Shown here: positions 42,907 through 52,396 of the stretch, piece after piece | Numbering within the stretch: position 1 is the first letter of the stretch | Layout of the letters: every line of letters starts with the position of its first letter | Source: Pseudomonas sp. MPC6 | GTDB lineage: Bacteria > Pseudomonadota > Gammaproteobacteria > Pseudomonadales > Pseudomonadaceae | Direction: 5' to 3' | Length of the DNA stretch: 64,000 nt | Assembly: GCF_006094435.1 (NCBI RefSeq) | Contig: NZ_CP034783.1 | Span: forward strand, 2,569,001-2,633,000 | Notes under the pieces: model-generated | Database searches by the model: none | The model's input: the letters and a program-made list of their open reading frames with translations, nothing else | What the model was told of the DNA's origin: nothing | Made by a program: the position numbers and the translations under genes

Positions 42907-45141
42907 TTACTGCACGGTAACGGCGACCGTGCGCACGGTGCCCTGGGACGAGCGGATGGTCGCTGTCGGGTTCGCCGACGGGATCACCGTGGTGCTGTTG
43001 CTCACCGTCAGCCGCCAGCGTCCGGTCAACGGCACCGTGGTGGTGCCGAGGGTCACCAGCCCGGTCGGCGTGGTCACCTGGATGGTGATGGTGTTGCCGG
43101 TGGTCACCGATGATGTGCCCGAGAAGTCCCAGTTGAAGCGGTTGTTGGAGCGGGCCGTCACCGTGGCCGCGGTCACCGCGAAGGTTTCCGCTGCTGGCCT
43201 TGGCGAGACTTGCACCGTGACCGTCGCCGGTGCCGACTGGGCGCCGAAGCTGTCCCTGGCGACGTAGGTAAAGGTCGTGGTGAAGGCCGTCGTGACCGTG
43301 GCCGGTGGGGTGTAGGTGATCACGGTGCCGTCAGTGCTGACGGTGCCGCGACCGGCCGCTGGCTGGGTCTGGATGGCGACGGTTAACGGCACGTTGCCTT
43401 CCGGATCGGTGTCGTTGGCCAGCACGTTGATCGGTACCGCCACGCCCAGGGTCGCGATGCTGTCGACGACGGCCACCGGAGGCTGGTTAGGCGCCACGGT
43501 GATGGTCACGGTCGCCGGAGCGGTCGAGGCCAGGCCTTTGACGTCTTGCGCCTTGTAGGTGAAGGTCGTGGTCAGCGGTGCGTTGACTACGGCCGGTGGG
43601 GTATAGACCACCGCTGCCGTGCCGCTCAAGGCGACGGTGCCCTGGTTAGCGGCCGGTTGGGTCAGCGCGGTGATGCTCAGTGGCGTGTTGCCGTCCGGGT
43701 CGCTGTCGTTGCCCAGCAGGTTGAGGGTGATCGGCACCCCGAAGCTGGTGCTGCCGGTGTCGGCCACGGCCAATGGCGCCTGGTTTTCACCGGTGTCCGG
43801 GGCCGAACCGACCACCACGACCGGCTCGGTATCGCTGCCGCCCCTGGCGGATTTGATCGTGACGGTGGCCGGTGGCTGCGGCAGATCGGCGACGGTCAGG
43901 CGTTGCAGGGTGCCGGTCTTCGACAGACGTCCGTAACCCTGGGCGACCATGTCCGGTACCGCCACTTCGTCAGTGGAGGTGGCCTCGATCAGCAGGCTGT
44001 GATTGCTCCAGTTGTACCGAGCGGTCTGGACTTTCACCACGTCGGTGAGCTTGCTCGACACTGCCGTCGGCCGGGTGGTACCTGTCGGGTTGGTGGCGGT
44101 GACCACCACGACCGGCGGCACGTTGCCGGTGAACTGACGCTGGCCGAAGAACAAGCCATTGTTGTCGCCGGTCATGTTGATCAGGCATGGCGACAGCGGT
44201 GGGCCGGGTACCAGCGCAATGCTTTCGCGCAAGCACAGGCTCGACGTGTTGCCCGATTTGCCGAAGACTTCGACCCGCGTACCGGTGTCGGTGCGCCGGT
44301 AAGTGGCGCGGTCGATTTCCACCGGGGTCTGGGCACGGTTGTCGAGGACTTTGCCGGATACGGTGAACAGGTTGGTCTCGATGGTCCCGGCCGGTCCCTG
44401 GATACGCACGAAGTTGGTGTTGTTGGGGCTGCCGGTGACCTGCTCGGTGAGGTTCGGATCGCCGACGAAGGTGTCGACGGTTCCGGTGTCCGGGTTCATC
44501 TCGGTGTAGGGGCCGTTGACGCTACGCAGGAACGGGCCGACGTTGCCATTGAGCACGCCGCTGAAATTACCGGGTGCACCGATGCCGATGTCGCGGGTGA
44601 TATTGATGGCACGCCTGCCAGGCGTGGTGACGTTGACCGTTTCCACCCCGTAAGGGTGGGTGATGGTGTAGACCCCGGCGGTCGGCACTGAGATGCGCAG
44701 GCGAATCCGCGCGAAGCTTTGCTGATCGCCATCGACCGGGTTTTCCGAGGCGAATGCCGCCTCGATCCCGGCCACGTAGACTTCCAGCTCATAGCCGCTG
44801 TTACCGACCTGCGGGATTGCGGTCTCGGCCAGGAACCAGAAGGCTTCCGGCGGCCAGTTGTCGGGGAAGATCATCGGCTGAGCGTCGTCGTAGACCCCGG
44901 GTTCCGCCAGCAATATGCACATATAGGCCGGTGGCACGCTGGGCGGCACCCGCGAGCTCGCGGCCCGGGACTGGCACAGTTCCATCGACAGCTGATTGTT
45001 GTCCTGATACCACATGGGGAATTTCCCCGTGGCGAAGGTGTAAGGACCGGGGTCGACGGCGGCGAGTTGCGCGAACGCGCTGCCGGACAGCGATAACGTC
45101 AGTCCCAGGGCGTTGAGCGCCAGGCGTGGCCAATTGTTCAT
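42907..45141 (-). CDS. Large exported protein with two tandem-95/cadherin-like repeats
   Basis: 744 aa. A signal peptide (ALGLTLSLSGSAFA) is followed by an N-terminal domain of about 430 residues shared with the next upstream gene (WYQD, DAQPMIFPDNWPPEAFWF, RRAINITRDIGIG, FLRSVNGPYTE, NTNFVRI). Then come two Ig/cadherin-like repeats of about 95 residues (VPITLNLLGNDSDPDGN; VPINVLANDTDPEGN, DxDPxGN calcium-type loops) and a C-terminal beta domain. ATG 45141 has GGAGG four bases upstream. No known enzyme motif; probably a surface or matrix protein co-expressed with curli. Confidence 0.8.
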   Translation of the reverse strand: MNNWPRLALNALGLTLSLSGSAFAQLAAVDPGPYTFATGKFPMWYQDNNQLSMELCQSRAASSRVPPSVPPAYMCILLAEPGVYDDAQPMIFPDNWPPEAFWFLAETAIPQVGNSGYELEVYVAGIEAAFASENPVDGDQQSFARIRLRISVPTAGVYTITHPYGVETVNVTTPGRRAINITRDIGIGAPGNFSGVLNGNVGPFLRSVNGPYTEMNPDTGTVDTFVGDPNLTEQVTGSPNNTNFVRIQGPAGTIETNLFTVSGKVLDNRAQTPVEIDRATYRRTDTGTRVEVFGKSGNTSSLCLRESIALVPGPPLSPCLINMTGDNNGLFFGQRQFTGNVPPVVVVTATNPTGTTRPTAVSSKLTDVVKVQTARYNWSNHSLLIEATSTDEVAVPDMVAQGYGRLSKTGTLQRLTVADLPQPPATVTIKSARGGSDTEPVVVVGSAPDTGENQAPLAVADTGSTSFGVPITLNLLGNDSDPDGNTPLSITALTQPAANQGTVALSGTAAVVYTPPAVVNAPLTTTFTYKAQDVKGLASTAPATVTITVAPNQPPVAVVDSIATLGVAVPINVLANDTDPEGNVPLTVAIQTQPAAGRGTVSTDGTVITYTPPATVTTAFTTTFTYVARDSFGAQSAPATVTVQVSPRPAAETFAVTAATVTARSNNRFNWDFSGTSSVTTGNTITIQVTTPTGLVTLGTTTVPLTGRWRLTVSNSTTVIPSANPTATIRSSQGTVRTVAVTVQ

Positions 45142-45176
45142 GATGCCTCCTGATGAGGATCTGGGCATGTGAGCGT

Positions 45177-46523
45177 TCATTGCACGATGACCACTTCTTC
45201 GGTGTCGCTGCCGCCATTGGATGACGTCACGCGAACCCTGGCCGGTGGAATCGGCGAGATCCCGGTGGCCAGGGTTTTCACCGCGCCTTCGCCACTGAGG
45301 GCGCCGATGGCGGCACCGCTGGCGGATGAGGCGGTGAGCACTGGCGGCGAAGTTTCATCACTGGTCGAGGCCACGAGGGTCAGTTGCCCGCTGCTGAGGC
45401 TGTACTCCGCACGCTGGATCACCACCAGGTCGGTCAGCGCCATGGACAAGCTGGTCGGTGTGCTGGTGGGGATCGCCAGGTGGTTGTCCGCGGTCACCTG
45501 CACCGTGCTCGGCAAGGTCGGGTTGGCCGCGGACTGCGCGTACCAGTTGCCGGTGGTGTTGGCTTCGCTCATGTTCAGCACCGGGCTGCTGCTGGTCACG
45601 GTGGCAGTCGCCGGCGGCGGAGGTGCCATGACGAACACGTCCTGCTGGGCGATCGGCGCGCTTGCACCGGCTTTGCGCGAGTAAGTGCTGCGCTGGGCGA
45701 TCACCGGCGTCGGCCGCACCACCGTCGACAACTTGCCGGAGATGCTGAACAGCGTGGTGCGCAGATCCAGGCCATTGGGCCCTTCGATGCGCACGAAGTT
45801 GGTGTTGAACGGGCTGCCGGTGATGGCCTCTTCGAGGTTCGGATCGCCGATGAATTGCTCGGCTGCACCGGTCAGCGGATTGGTCTCGGTGTACGGGCCG
45901 TTGACGCTGCGCAGGAAGGGGCCGACGTCACCCTTGAGGGCGCCGTCATAGGTTTTCGGTGAGCCGATGCCGATGTCGCGGGTCATGTTGATCGCCCGCC
46001 GCCCGGGCACATCGACGTTGAACACATCGACGCCGTAGGGGTGGGTGACGACGTAGGTGCCGGCGGTGGGCACATCGATGCGAATGCGCACCCGGGCGAA
46101 GCTGAGCTGGTCGCCCTCGACCGGTTCTTCCGCAGCGAAAGCCGCTTCGATGGCGGTGCCAAACGACAGGTCGATGCCCCGGGTGGCGTCGACGATGGCC
46201 GCATCGGCGCTGAACCAGAACGCCTCGTCAGGGAAATTGGTCGGGAAGACGATCGGCTGTGCGTCATCGAACACGCCGGGGGTCGGCAGCAACGTGCACA
46301 TGTACGACGGCGCACCGGGTGCGCCGGGAGCCCTGGAGCTGACGGCCTTGGACAGGCACAGGTCGAGGGTTCGACCGTGGGTGTCCTGATACCAGGCGGC
46401 GAACGAGCCGTTGGCGGGCAGATAGGGTCCGGGGTCGACGGCATACAACGCCGCCTGGGCGATGCCTTGGGCCAGAGCACTCACGACCAGCGCGGCCGCG
46501 GTTTTGGACAGTAAAGGGTGCAT
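45177..46523 (-). CDS. Exported protein, paralogue of the 744-aa neighbour
   Basis: 448 aa. A signal peptide (AAALVVSALAQGIAQA) is followed by the same domain as in the downstream gene: YAVDPGPY, WYQDTHGRTLDLCLSKA, DAQPIVFPTNFPDEAFWF, RRAINMTRDIGIG, SVNGPYTETNP and the ending NGGSDTEEVVIVQ. It lacks the cadherin-like repeats. The pair probably arose by tandem duplication. Function unknown. First gene of the csgBA operon, about 50 bases downstream of a good sigma-54 promoter. Confidence 0.8.
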   Translation of the reverse strand: MHPLLSKTAAALVVSALAQGIAQAALYAVDPGPYLPANGSFAAWYQDTHGRTLDLCLSKAVSSRAPGAPGAPSYMCTLLPTPGVFDDAQPIVFPTNFPDEAFWFSADAAIVDATRGIDLSFGTAIEAAFAAEEPVEGDQLSFARVRIRIDVPTAGTYVVTHPYGVDVFNVDVPGRRAINMTRDIGIGSPKTYDGALKGDVGPFLRSVNGPYTETNPLTGAAEQFIGDPNLEEAITGSPFNTNFVRIEGPNGLDLRTTLFSISGKLSTVVRPTPVIAQRSTYSRKAGASAPIAQQDVFVMAPPPPATATVTSSSPVLNMSEANTTGNWYAQSAANPTLPSTVQVTADNHLAIPTSTPTSLSMALTDLVVIQRAEYSLSSGQLTLVASTSDETSPPVLTASSASGAAIGALSGEGAVKTLATGISPIPPARVRVTSSNGGSDTEEVVIVQ

Positions 46524-46583
46524 GAGTTAATCCCTCTATCAGAGTACCTGTCCCGTGAGGTGGGTCAGTTGAGAGGGTCTTCG

Positions 46584-46598
46584 GCAACTTCCGTACCA
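46584..46598 (-). promoter_or_regulatory. Sigma-54 promoter of the exported-protein/csgBA operon
   Basis: Read on the minus strand: TGGTACGGAAGTTGC. It matches TGGYAC-N5-TTGC fully, with GG-N10-GC spacing. Transcription would start about 46572, about 50 bases before ATG 46523. Confidence 0.75.
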
Positions 46599-46687
46599 AG
46601 CGGCGAAAACGATCCTGAGAGGTCCGGGGCGCGGGCCTGCGGCGGGCAAACGCTGTCAGGCCATCGCTCGATCAAGCGGGCCATTGT

Positions 46688-46772
46688 CCCCAGCATTGGG
46701 GGTAGGTGGGGAAGGCGGGGAGGTGTGGGATAGCTACCACAGCCTTTGCCGGTCCAAACCCCGACATCGGGC
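46688..46772. promoter_or_regulatory. Two CCCC-N6-GGGG-type elements between csg-linked operon and mnxS1
   Basis: CCCCAGCATTGGGG (46688-46701) is a full match and lies about 122 bases upstream of the minus-strand transcription start. CCCCGACATCGGGC (46759-46772) has one mismatch and lies closer to the mnxS1 start. A third, weaker copy GGCCAGCATTGGGC at 46777 shares the AGCATT spacer. Confidence 0.65.
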
Positions 46773-46821
46773 AAACGGCCAGCATTGGGCTATAACCCTA
46801 TAGGGGAAACGTCGGGAACAA

Positions 46822-48276
46822 ATGTCCATGAACATGCCTACCAAAGCGCTCCTGTCGCAGGAGGGCGATACCCGCCTGCACTCGCGCAAGCCGCCGTTCA
46901 ATCTGTTGCGCTGGTTTTCGCTGATCAGCCTGGCGGTGATCGGTACGGTTGCGGTGGCGCTGGGGGCGGTGTCCACGCGGTTCGTGATTACCGAGAGCGT
47001 GCAGCGCGATGCCTTGCTGACGTCGCAGTTCATTCAGGCGATCGCCTCGGCCGAGGTGCGCCATGTGTCGATCCCCAACGTGCGGACTATGGGCGAGCTG
47101 CTCGACCCCCGCAAGGACAAGGACTTTCCCGACGTCGACCCGATGGCCCGGGCCAATGCCCGTGGCGAATTCCTCGACCATATCGAACACTTGCCGGACG
47201 TGATCCTGGCCAACATCTACGCCCCCGACCGCATGGTGATCTGGTCGACGAACCCGGCATTGATGGGCACCACGATCCATACCGACGACGATCTGGATCA
47301 AGCCTTCGCCTCCAGGACCCCGGTGTCGGCCAGCTATCACGACGTCGACCACGGCCGCATGGAACAGAAGTTCGTGACGCCCCCGGAATACATCTTCATC
47401 GAGAACTACATTCCGTTGTTCGATGCCGACGGCGACAAAGTCACCGCGATGGTCGAGATCTACAAGGAGCCCAAGGACCTGATCAATCGCATGGAGCGCG
47501 GCCTGGTCATGATCTGGCTCGCCACCGCCCTGGGCGGCGGGCTGATTTACCTGGGGCTGTACTGGATCGTGCGCCGGGCCGCGATCCTGTTGGCGGCGCA
47601 ACAGCAGCAACTGATCACCAACGAAACCTTTGTCGCCCTGGGCGAGATGTCGTCGGCGGTCGCCCACAGCCTGCGCAATCCGTTGGCGACCATTCGCTCC
47701 AGCGCTGAACTGGCGCTCGAATTCGACAGCGGCGCGGCGCACAAGAACATCAACGACATCATCGGCCAGGTTGATCGTATGTCGAAATGGGTCAGGGAGC
47801 TGCTGCAATCCTTGCGCCCGCTCAACGACGAGGCGGAGCCGGTCAATCTGGTGGCGGCATTGCATGACAGCCTCATGGCCTTCGAGCAGCAGATCGCCAA
47901 GGCCAACGTCCTGGTCGTGTTCGAGCCCAGGCAGACACCCATGGTCCTGAGTCAGCAGGTGCAGTTGACGCAGATCCTCAACAGTTTGCTGGCCAATGCG
48001 CTGGAGGCGATGGAGAAGGGCGGCACGCTCACCATCGCCCTGGAGCCGACCGATGCCCAAGGCGTTTGCGTGGCGGTGAGCGACACCGGCAAAGGCATGA
48101 GCGAAGAGCAACGCAGCATGGCCTTCCGGCCGTTTTACACCACCAAGCGCGGTGGCCTGGGGGTCGGACTGGTGCTGGTCAAGCGGATCATGGACCGTTT
48201 CGGCGGCGCGGTGACCCTGGAAAGCCGCGAGGGCGAGGGCACCACCGTGCGGCTTTCATTCAAACGGCTCACCTGA
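46822..48276 (+). CDS. mnxS1: Sensor histidine kinase MnxS1
   Basis: 484-aa inner-membrane kinase. Membrane helices at about residues 28-52 and 226-247 enclose a periplasmic sensor of about 170 residues. The kinase core has H-box EMSSAVAHSLRNPLATIRSS, N-box ILNSLLANALEAM, G1 VSDTGKGMSEE and G2 GGLGVGLVLVKR. It shares most of its layout and much sequence with MnxS2 (52397), including the sensor (VxWSTNP, EYxFIENYIP). MnxS1/MnxS2/MnxR is required for Mn(II) oxidation in P. putida GB-1. ATG 46828 is an alternative start. Confidence 0.9.
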   Translation: MSMNMPTKALLSQEGDTRLHSRKPPFNLLRWFSLISLAVIGTVAVALGAVSTRFVITESVQRDALLTSQFIQAIASAEVRHVSIPNVRTMGELLDPRKDKDFPDVDPMARANARGEFLDHIEHLPDVILANIYAPDRMVIWSTNPALMGTTIHTDDDLDQAFASRTPVSASYHDVDHGRMEQKFVTPPEYIFIENYIPLFDADGDKVTAMVEIYKEPKDLINRMERGLVMIWLATALGGGLIYLGLYWIVRRAAILLAAQQQQLITNETFVALGEMSSAVAHSLRNPLATIRSSAELALEFDSGAAHKNINDIIGQVDRMSKWVRELLQSLRPLNDEAEPVNLVAALHDSLMAFEQQIAKANVLVVFEPRQTPMVLSQQVQLTQILNSLLANALEAMEKGGTLTIALEPTDAQGVCVAVSDTGKGMSEEQRSMAFRPFYTTKRGGLGVGLVLVKRIMDRFGGAVTLESREGEGTTVRLSFKRLT

Positions 48277-48293
48277 AATCGGGTATGAACTTT

Positions 48294-48307
48294 CCCCATT
48301 AGCGGGT
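48294..48307. promoter_or_regulatory. CCCC-N6-GGGG-type element upstream of mcoA
   Basis: CCCCATTAGCGGGT has one mismatch in the right arm; a lone CCCC half lies 15 bases further. Its centre is about 128 bases upstream of the inferred mcoA transcription start near 48429. Confidence 0.55.
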
Positions 48308-48402
48308 GCCATTCCCCAGTCGTTTTTCAGTCATGGCACATTGATGTTGATAAGCCACTGTTTTGTCAGGCGTTAACGCTATGTAAAAACTTGTTACAAA
48401 TC

Positions 48403-48417
48403 TGGCGAGCTACTTGC
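48403..48417 (+). promoter_or_regulatory. Sigma-54 promoter of mcoA
   Basis: TGGCGAGCTACTTGC has GG-N10-GC spacing and a perfect TTGC followed by A-rich bases. It lies 36 bases before the mcoA start and downstream of the mnxS1 stop. Confidence 0.7.
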
Positions 48418-48452
48418 AAATCACCATTACCCCTTCATGAGCTTCGAGGCGG

Positions 48453-51266
48453 ATGGTGATGGACAGTAAAGCGCGGTTTCCCTTCAAGCGGTTCGGCTTC
48501 CTGACGCCTTTGAGCGTCCTTCTGACGATGACGCTGGGAACAGCCGGTCTTCGCGCCAGCCCCATCGATGACGAACGACAGCCCGAACCCACCGACCCGT
48601 CGGCGTATTACGACGAGCCCGCCGATAAACCGGCCGCGCTGAATGCCATCCTGACGATGCCGGAAGCCAACGAAGACGCCTTCGATTTGCCCGATGGCGT
48701 CAAAGGCAGCCGCGACACCACGCGCCAGGAAAATATCCTGCCGCCCAAGGTGCAGACCAGCTTCAATTACCCCACCAATGGCAAGCCCAGCCCGCTGTTC
48801 GGCGCTCAGCCGTTCACCCAGCAACTGGTGCTGTTCGAAGAATTCGGCCCGGAAAAACTCGACCCCACCACACCGGCGGCGCCCTTGGGGTTTCCACCGG
48901 CGGCGATCGGCCCGGCACCTGCGCAGGACCCCGGCAGTGCGGCGCGCAGTGCGCCACCCGGCGCGGCCCTCGATGCGTTCTTGCGCCAACCGGGACTGAC
49001 GCCATTTCCGAGCCAGTTCGCCAACGTGGTCGACCGCAATCCGTGGCAGGCGCAGATCGAGTATTTTCTCAACCGGCACATCGGCTCTGCCGCCGAAGGC
49101 CGTCCGCCAGGAAAGGGTTGGTCGCATCAGCGCTGGAACGAGTTCTACCCGCAAGCGGCCTACAAGACCGTGCAGTCCGGTGCGCGAATCAACGGCGGCC
49201 TGCGCGACAGTCGCCAGATGCATGGTTACGCCCTGGGAGAGTTCGGCCCCGGTGGTCTCTATCACAACACCGCCGGTGTACCGCTGACCGATGGCACCGC
49301 CAAAGGCGTCGATGCGCGCTTTCACCCGAACATGCCGGTACAGAACCACAACTCGGTCTGGACCTTCGACGGCACCTTACCCCCAAAATTACTGATGGTG
49401 CGTTACGGCCAGCCGGTGCTGATGCGCCATTACAACGGCTTGCCCATCGACCCGGCGGCCAACATGGGCTTCGGCTTGCACACCATCAGTACCCACGAAC
49501 ACAACGGTCACGCGCCGGCGGAAAGCGACGGTTACGCCAACGCGTTTTTCTTCCCGGGGCAGTATTACGACTATCGCTGGCCAATCCAGCTGGCCGGTTA
49601 CGACAGCATCAATACCCGCGCCGAAGACCCGCGTGCGGCCTTCCCGTGTTCGCCGGGGGAAACCCTCTGGGTCAATGACATGAACCCCGGCCGCAAGACG
49701 TGCGACCACGGCACCATCAAGATCCGTGGCGACTGGCGCGAAACCATGAGCACCCACTGGTTCCACGATCACATGCTCGATTTCACCGCGCAGAACGTCT
49801 ACAAGGGCAACGCGGCGATGATGAACTACTACAGCGCCCTGGACCGCGGGAACGAATCGGTGAACGACGGCGTCAACCTGCGCTTCCCCAGCGGCAGCGC
49901 CTTGCCGTGGGGTAACCGCGACTATGACGTCAACCTGTTGATCGCCGACAAGGCCTGGGATCAGGGCGGTCAACTCTGGTTCAACCCGTTCAACACCGAT
50001 GGTTTTCTCGGTGACCAGGTCCTGGTGAACTGGCAGTGGAAACCGGCCCTGGACGTGCGCGCCCGCAGCTATCGGCTGCGTATCCTCAACGGCTCGGTGT
50101 CGCGTTACTTCAAACTGGCCCTGGTGCGCGAGGTCAAGGGCAACGGCGGTGAATTTCCCGGCCCGAAAAACTCCGGGGTTTCCTACAGTCGGGTGCCGTT
50201 CCACATGATTGCCAACGACGGCAACATCATGGAACACAGCGTGCCGTTCGACGGCAGCATGGACCTGGACGCCGACGGCAATAAACAGAATCACAACGCG
50301 ATCTTGCCGACTCAGGGCATCGCCGAGCGCTTCGACATCATCGTCAACTTCGCGAAAAACGGAATCAAGCCCGGAGACAAGCTGTTCTTCGTCAACCTGC
50401 TGGTGCATGACGACGGCAAGGGCCCAAAAGAGCCCGTTGCCCTGGGTGATGTGCTCTCGGAAAAATACCTGGCGGTACTCAAGCAAAGCAGCAAGGGCCC
50501 GCAGTGGGACAAGGGTGATCCGGCCGTGGGCAAGATCTTGCAGCTCAACGTCAAGGCCTATACCGGTCAGGACCTGGCCATGGACCCGGCCGCCTATGAG
50601 CCGGCCAAACCGGGCAAGGCCGAAGGCATGGCGATGATCCCGCTGAAGATCCATCGCGATACCGTCGCCGACAAGGCGCTGTTGGCCAAGGCCCGTCACC
50701 GCACCTTCACCTACGGGCGCTCGGACGGCACCGACGAAGCGCCCTGGACGGTCAAGACCGACGGCGGGTTCGGTTTCCATATGGACCCGCGTCGCCTGAA
50801 TGCCTCGACCCAGTTGGCCAGTGGCCCCACCGATGCCGGTGTCACCGGTTTCGGCACCCTGGAGGTGTGGAACATCAAGGCCGGCGGCAAGGGCTGGAGC
50901 CACCCGGTGCACGTGCACTTCGAGGAGGGGATCATCCTGAGCCGCGGCGGCAAGGCACCGCCGGAATGGGAAAAATGGGCGCGCAAGGACGTCTATCGCA
51001 TCGGCTCGGAAGACGATGGCCTGGACAGTGTCGAATTCGCGATCAATTTCCGCGAATTCGCCGGGACGTACATGGAGCACTGTCACAACACGCAGCACGA
51101 GGACAACTCCATGCTGCTGCGCTGGGACATCGAGAAACCGGGGCAATTGCAGTTGATGCCGACGCCGCTGCCGAGCTGGGATGGCGTGCGTTACGTCAAC
51201 TCCGCCGCATTGCCGACCTTCCGCACTGGCGATGGCTTCGGCCCGCAAGTGCCGGTCAAGAAATGA
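48453..51266 (+). CDS. mcoA: Multicopper oxidase McoA, second Mn(II) oxidase
   Basis: 937-aa exported multicopper oxidase; in P. putida GB-1 McoA is a Mn(II) oxidase that acts beside MnxG. The signal peptide spans about residues 17-36. All four copper motifs are visible: ISTHEHNGH (about 345), THWFHDHML (about 435), HPVHVHFEEG (about 817) and EHCHNTQHEDNSML (about 875-888), the last giving the type 1 Cys-His pair with Met as likely axial ligand. ATG 48459, six bases inside, fits the GAGG site equally well. Flanked by the two sensor kinases and followed by its own SCO-cytochrome gene. Confidence 0.92.
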   Translation: MVMDSKARFPFKRFGFLTPLSVLLTMTLGTAGLRASPIDDERQPEPTDPSAYYDEPADKPAALNAILTMPEANEDAFDLPDGVKGSRDTTRQENILPPKVQTSFNYPTNGKPSPLFGAQPFTQQLVLFEEFGPEKLDPTTPAAPLGFPPAAIGPAPAQDPGSAARSAPPGAALDAFLRQPGLTPFPSQFANVVDRNPWQAQIEYFLNRHIGSAAEGRPPGKGWSHQRWNEFYPQAAYKTVQSGARINGGLRDSRQMHGYALGEFGPGGLYHNTAGVPLTDGTAKGVDARFHPNMPVQNHNSVWTFDGTLPPKLLMVRYGQPVLMRHYNGLPIDPAANMGFGLHTISTHEHNGHAPAESDGYANAFFFPGQYYDYRWPIQLAGYDSINTRAEDPRAAFPCSPGETLWVNDMNPGRKTCDHGTIKIRGDWRETMSTHWFHDHMLDFTAQNVYKGNAAMMNYYSALDRGNESVNDGVNLRFPSGSALPWGNRDYDVNLLIADKAWDQGGQLWFNPFNTDGFLGDQVLVNWQWKPALDVRARSYRLRILNGSVSRYFKLALVREVKGNGGEFPGPKNSGVSYSRVPFHMIANDGNIMEHSVPFDGSMDLDADGNKQNHNAILPTQGIAERFDIIVNFAKNGIKPGDKLFFVNLLVHDDGKGPKEPVALGDVLSEKYLAVLKQSSKGPQWDKGDPAVGKILQLNVKAYTGQDLAMDPAAYEPAKPGKAEGMAMIPLKIHRDTVADKALLAKARHRTFTYGRSDGTDEAPWTVKTDGGFGFHMDPRRLNASTQLASGPTDAGVTGFGTLEVWNIKAGGKGWSHPVHVHFEEGIILSRGGKAPPEWEKWARKDVYRIGSEDDGLDSVEFAINFREFAGTYMEHCHNTQHEDNSMLLRWDIEKPGQLQLMPTPLPSWDGVRYVNSAALPTFRTGDGFGPQVPVKK

Positions 51267-51283
51267 AGCGGGAGCGCACCGAC

Positions 51284-52294
51284 ATGAACGGGCATACGCC
51301 GCGCTCCCGTGCCTTGGGCGCGCACCTGGTACTGATGCTGGTCTGTTGTCTGCTGGCGAGCCGGTTGCTGGTGGCCCACGAGGTCGCCGAGGCGCCGACT
51401 GCGGCGGCGACACCCTGGGGTGCAGATTATTTCCCCAATACCCTGCTGACCGACCAGGACGGTCGGCAGGTGCATTTCTTCGATGACCTGATCCGGGACA
51501 AGGTGGTGGTGATCAATTTCATCTTCACCACCTGCAGCGATTCCTGCCCGCTGGAAACCGCGCGCCTGCGTCAGGTGCAACAGTTGCTCGGGGACCGGGT
51601 CGGCAAGGACATCTTCTTCTATTCGATCAGCATCGATCCGCTCAGCGACACGCCCGAGGTGCTCAAAGCCTACGCGCAGCGGTTCAAGGTCGGGCCGGGC
51701 TGGCAATTTCTCACCGGCGACTTCGACGCTGTCACCGAACTGCGGCACAAGCTCGGGCTGTTCATCGAAGGCGTCGACAACGGACGCAGCAAAGACCACA
51801 ACCTGAGCCTGATCGTTGGCAACCAGGCCACGGGCCGCTGGATGAAAGCCTCGCCCTTCGAGAACCCGTGGATTCTGGCCGATCAGTTGGCCAACACCTT
51901 GCAGAACTGGAAGCAGCCCAGTGCCGAGCAAAGCTACGCCAATGCACCTGAACTCCGGCCGCCCAGCAGCGGCGAAGAATTGTTTCGCACCCGCTGTGCC
52001 TCATGCCACAGCCTCGGCCCGCAGGACGGGCAAGGCATCGGCATGCGCAGCATCGGTCCCGACCTGATCGGCGTCACTCGCCAGCGAGCGCCGGCATGGC
52101 TGGCGCGCTGGATTCGCGAGCCGGACCGCATGCTGGCCGAAAAGGACCCGATCGCGATGGAATTGTTTGAGCGCTTCGACAAGATACCGATGCCCAACCT
52201 GCGTCTGGATGAGAACGCGGCGCAGTCCATCCTGGCTTTTTTGCAGGAAGAAACCGAGCGGCAGCAGCCGTTGCAGGCGGTGCAAACGCAGTAG
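51284..52294 (+). CDS. SCO1-cytochrome c fusion protein
   Basis: 336 aa. An N-terminal membrane/signal segment (HLVLMLVCCLLASRLL) is followed by an SCO thioredoxin fold (CxxxC in FTTCSDSCPL, distal His in SKDHNLSLIVG) and a class I cytochrome c domain (haem site RTRCASCHSLGP, Met ligand in KIPMPNLRLD). It could couple copper delivery to electron transfer for McoA. ATG 51284 has GGGAG upstream; ATG 51263 overlaps the mcoA stop by ATGA but lacks a ribosome site. Confidence 0.88.
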   Translation: MNGHTPRSRALGAHLVLMLVCCLLASRLLVAHEVAEAPTAAATPWGADYFPNTLLTDQDGRQVHFFDDLIRDKVVVINFIFTTCSDSCPLETARLRQVQQLLGDRVGKDIFFYSISIDPLSDTPEVLKAYAQRFKVGPGWQFLTGDFDAVTELRHKLGLFIEGVDNGRSKDHNLSLIVGNQATGRWMKASPFENPWILADQLANTLQNWKQPSAEQSYANAPELRPPSSGEELFRTRCASCHSLGPQDGQGIGMRSIGPDLIGVTRQRAPAWLARWIREPDRMLAEKDPIAMELFERFDKIPMPNLRLDENAAQSILAFLQEETERQQPLQAVQTQ

Positions 52295-52396
52295 CGGCCA
52301 AATAATATCAATGACGCCATCAACCTTGAACAATGCCACCTACACTGAGTCGAAACACGGCTGAAAAGGCTTGATGCAAGCATCCAGGACCCGCCC

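Noticed and set aside
46777..46790. GGCCAGCATTGGGC as a sigma-54 promoter for mnxS1
   Set aside because: GG-N10-GC spacing is right but both hexamers are poor; kept only as a possible weak copy of the palindrome.
48334..48350. TGGCACATTGATGTTGA as sigma-54 promoter of mcoA
   Set aside because: The -24 half is perfect but there is no GC at the required 10-base spacing; the site at 48403 fits better.
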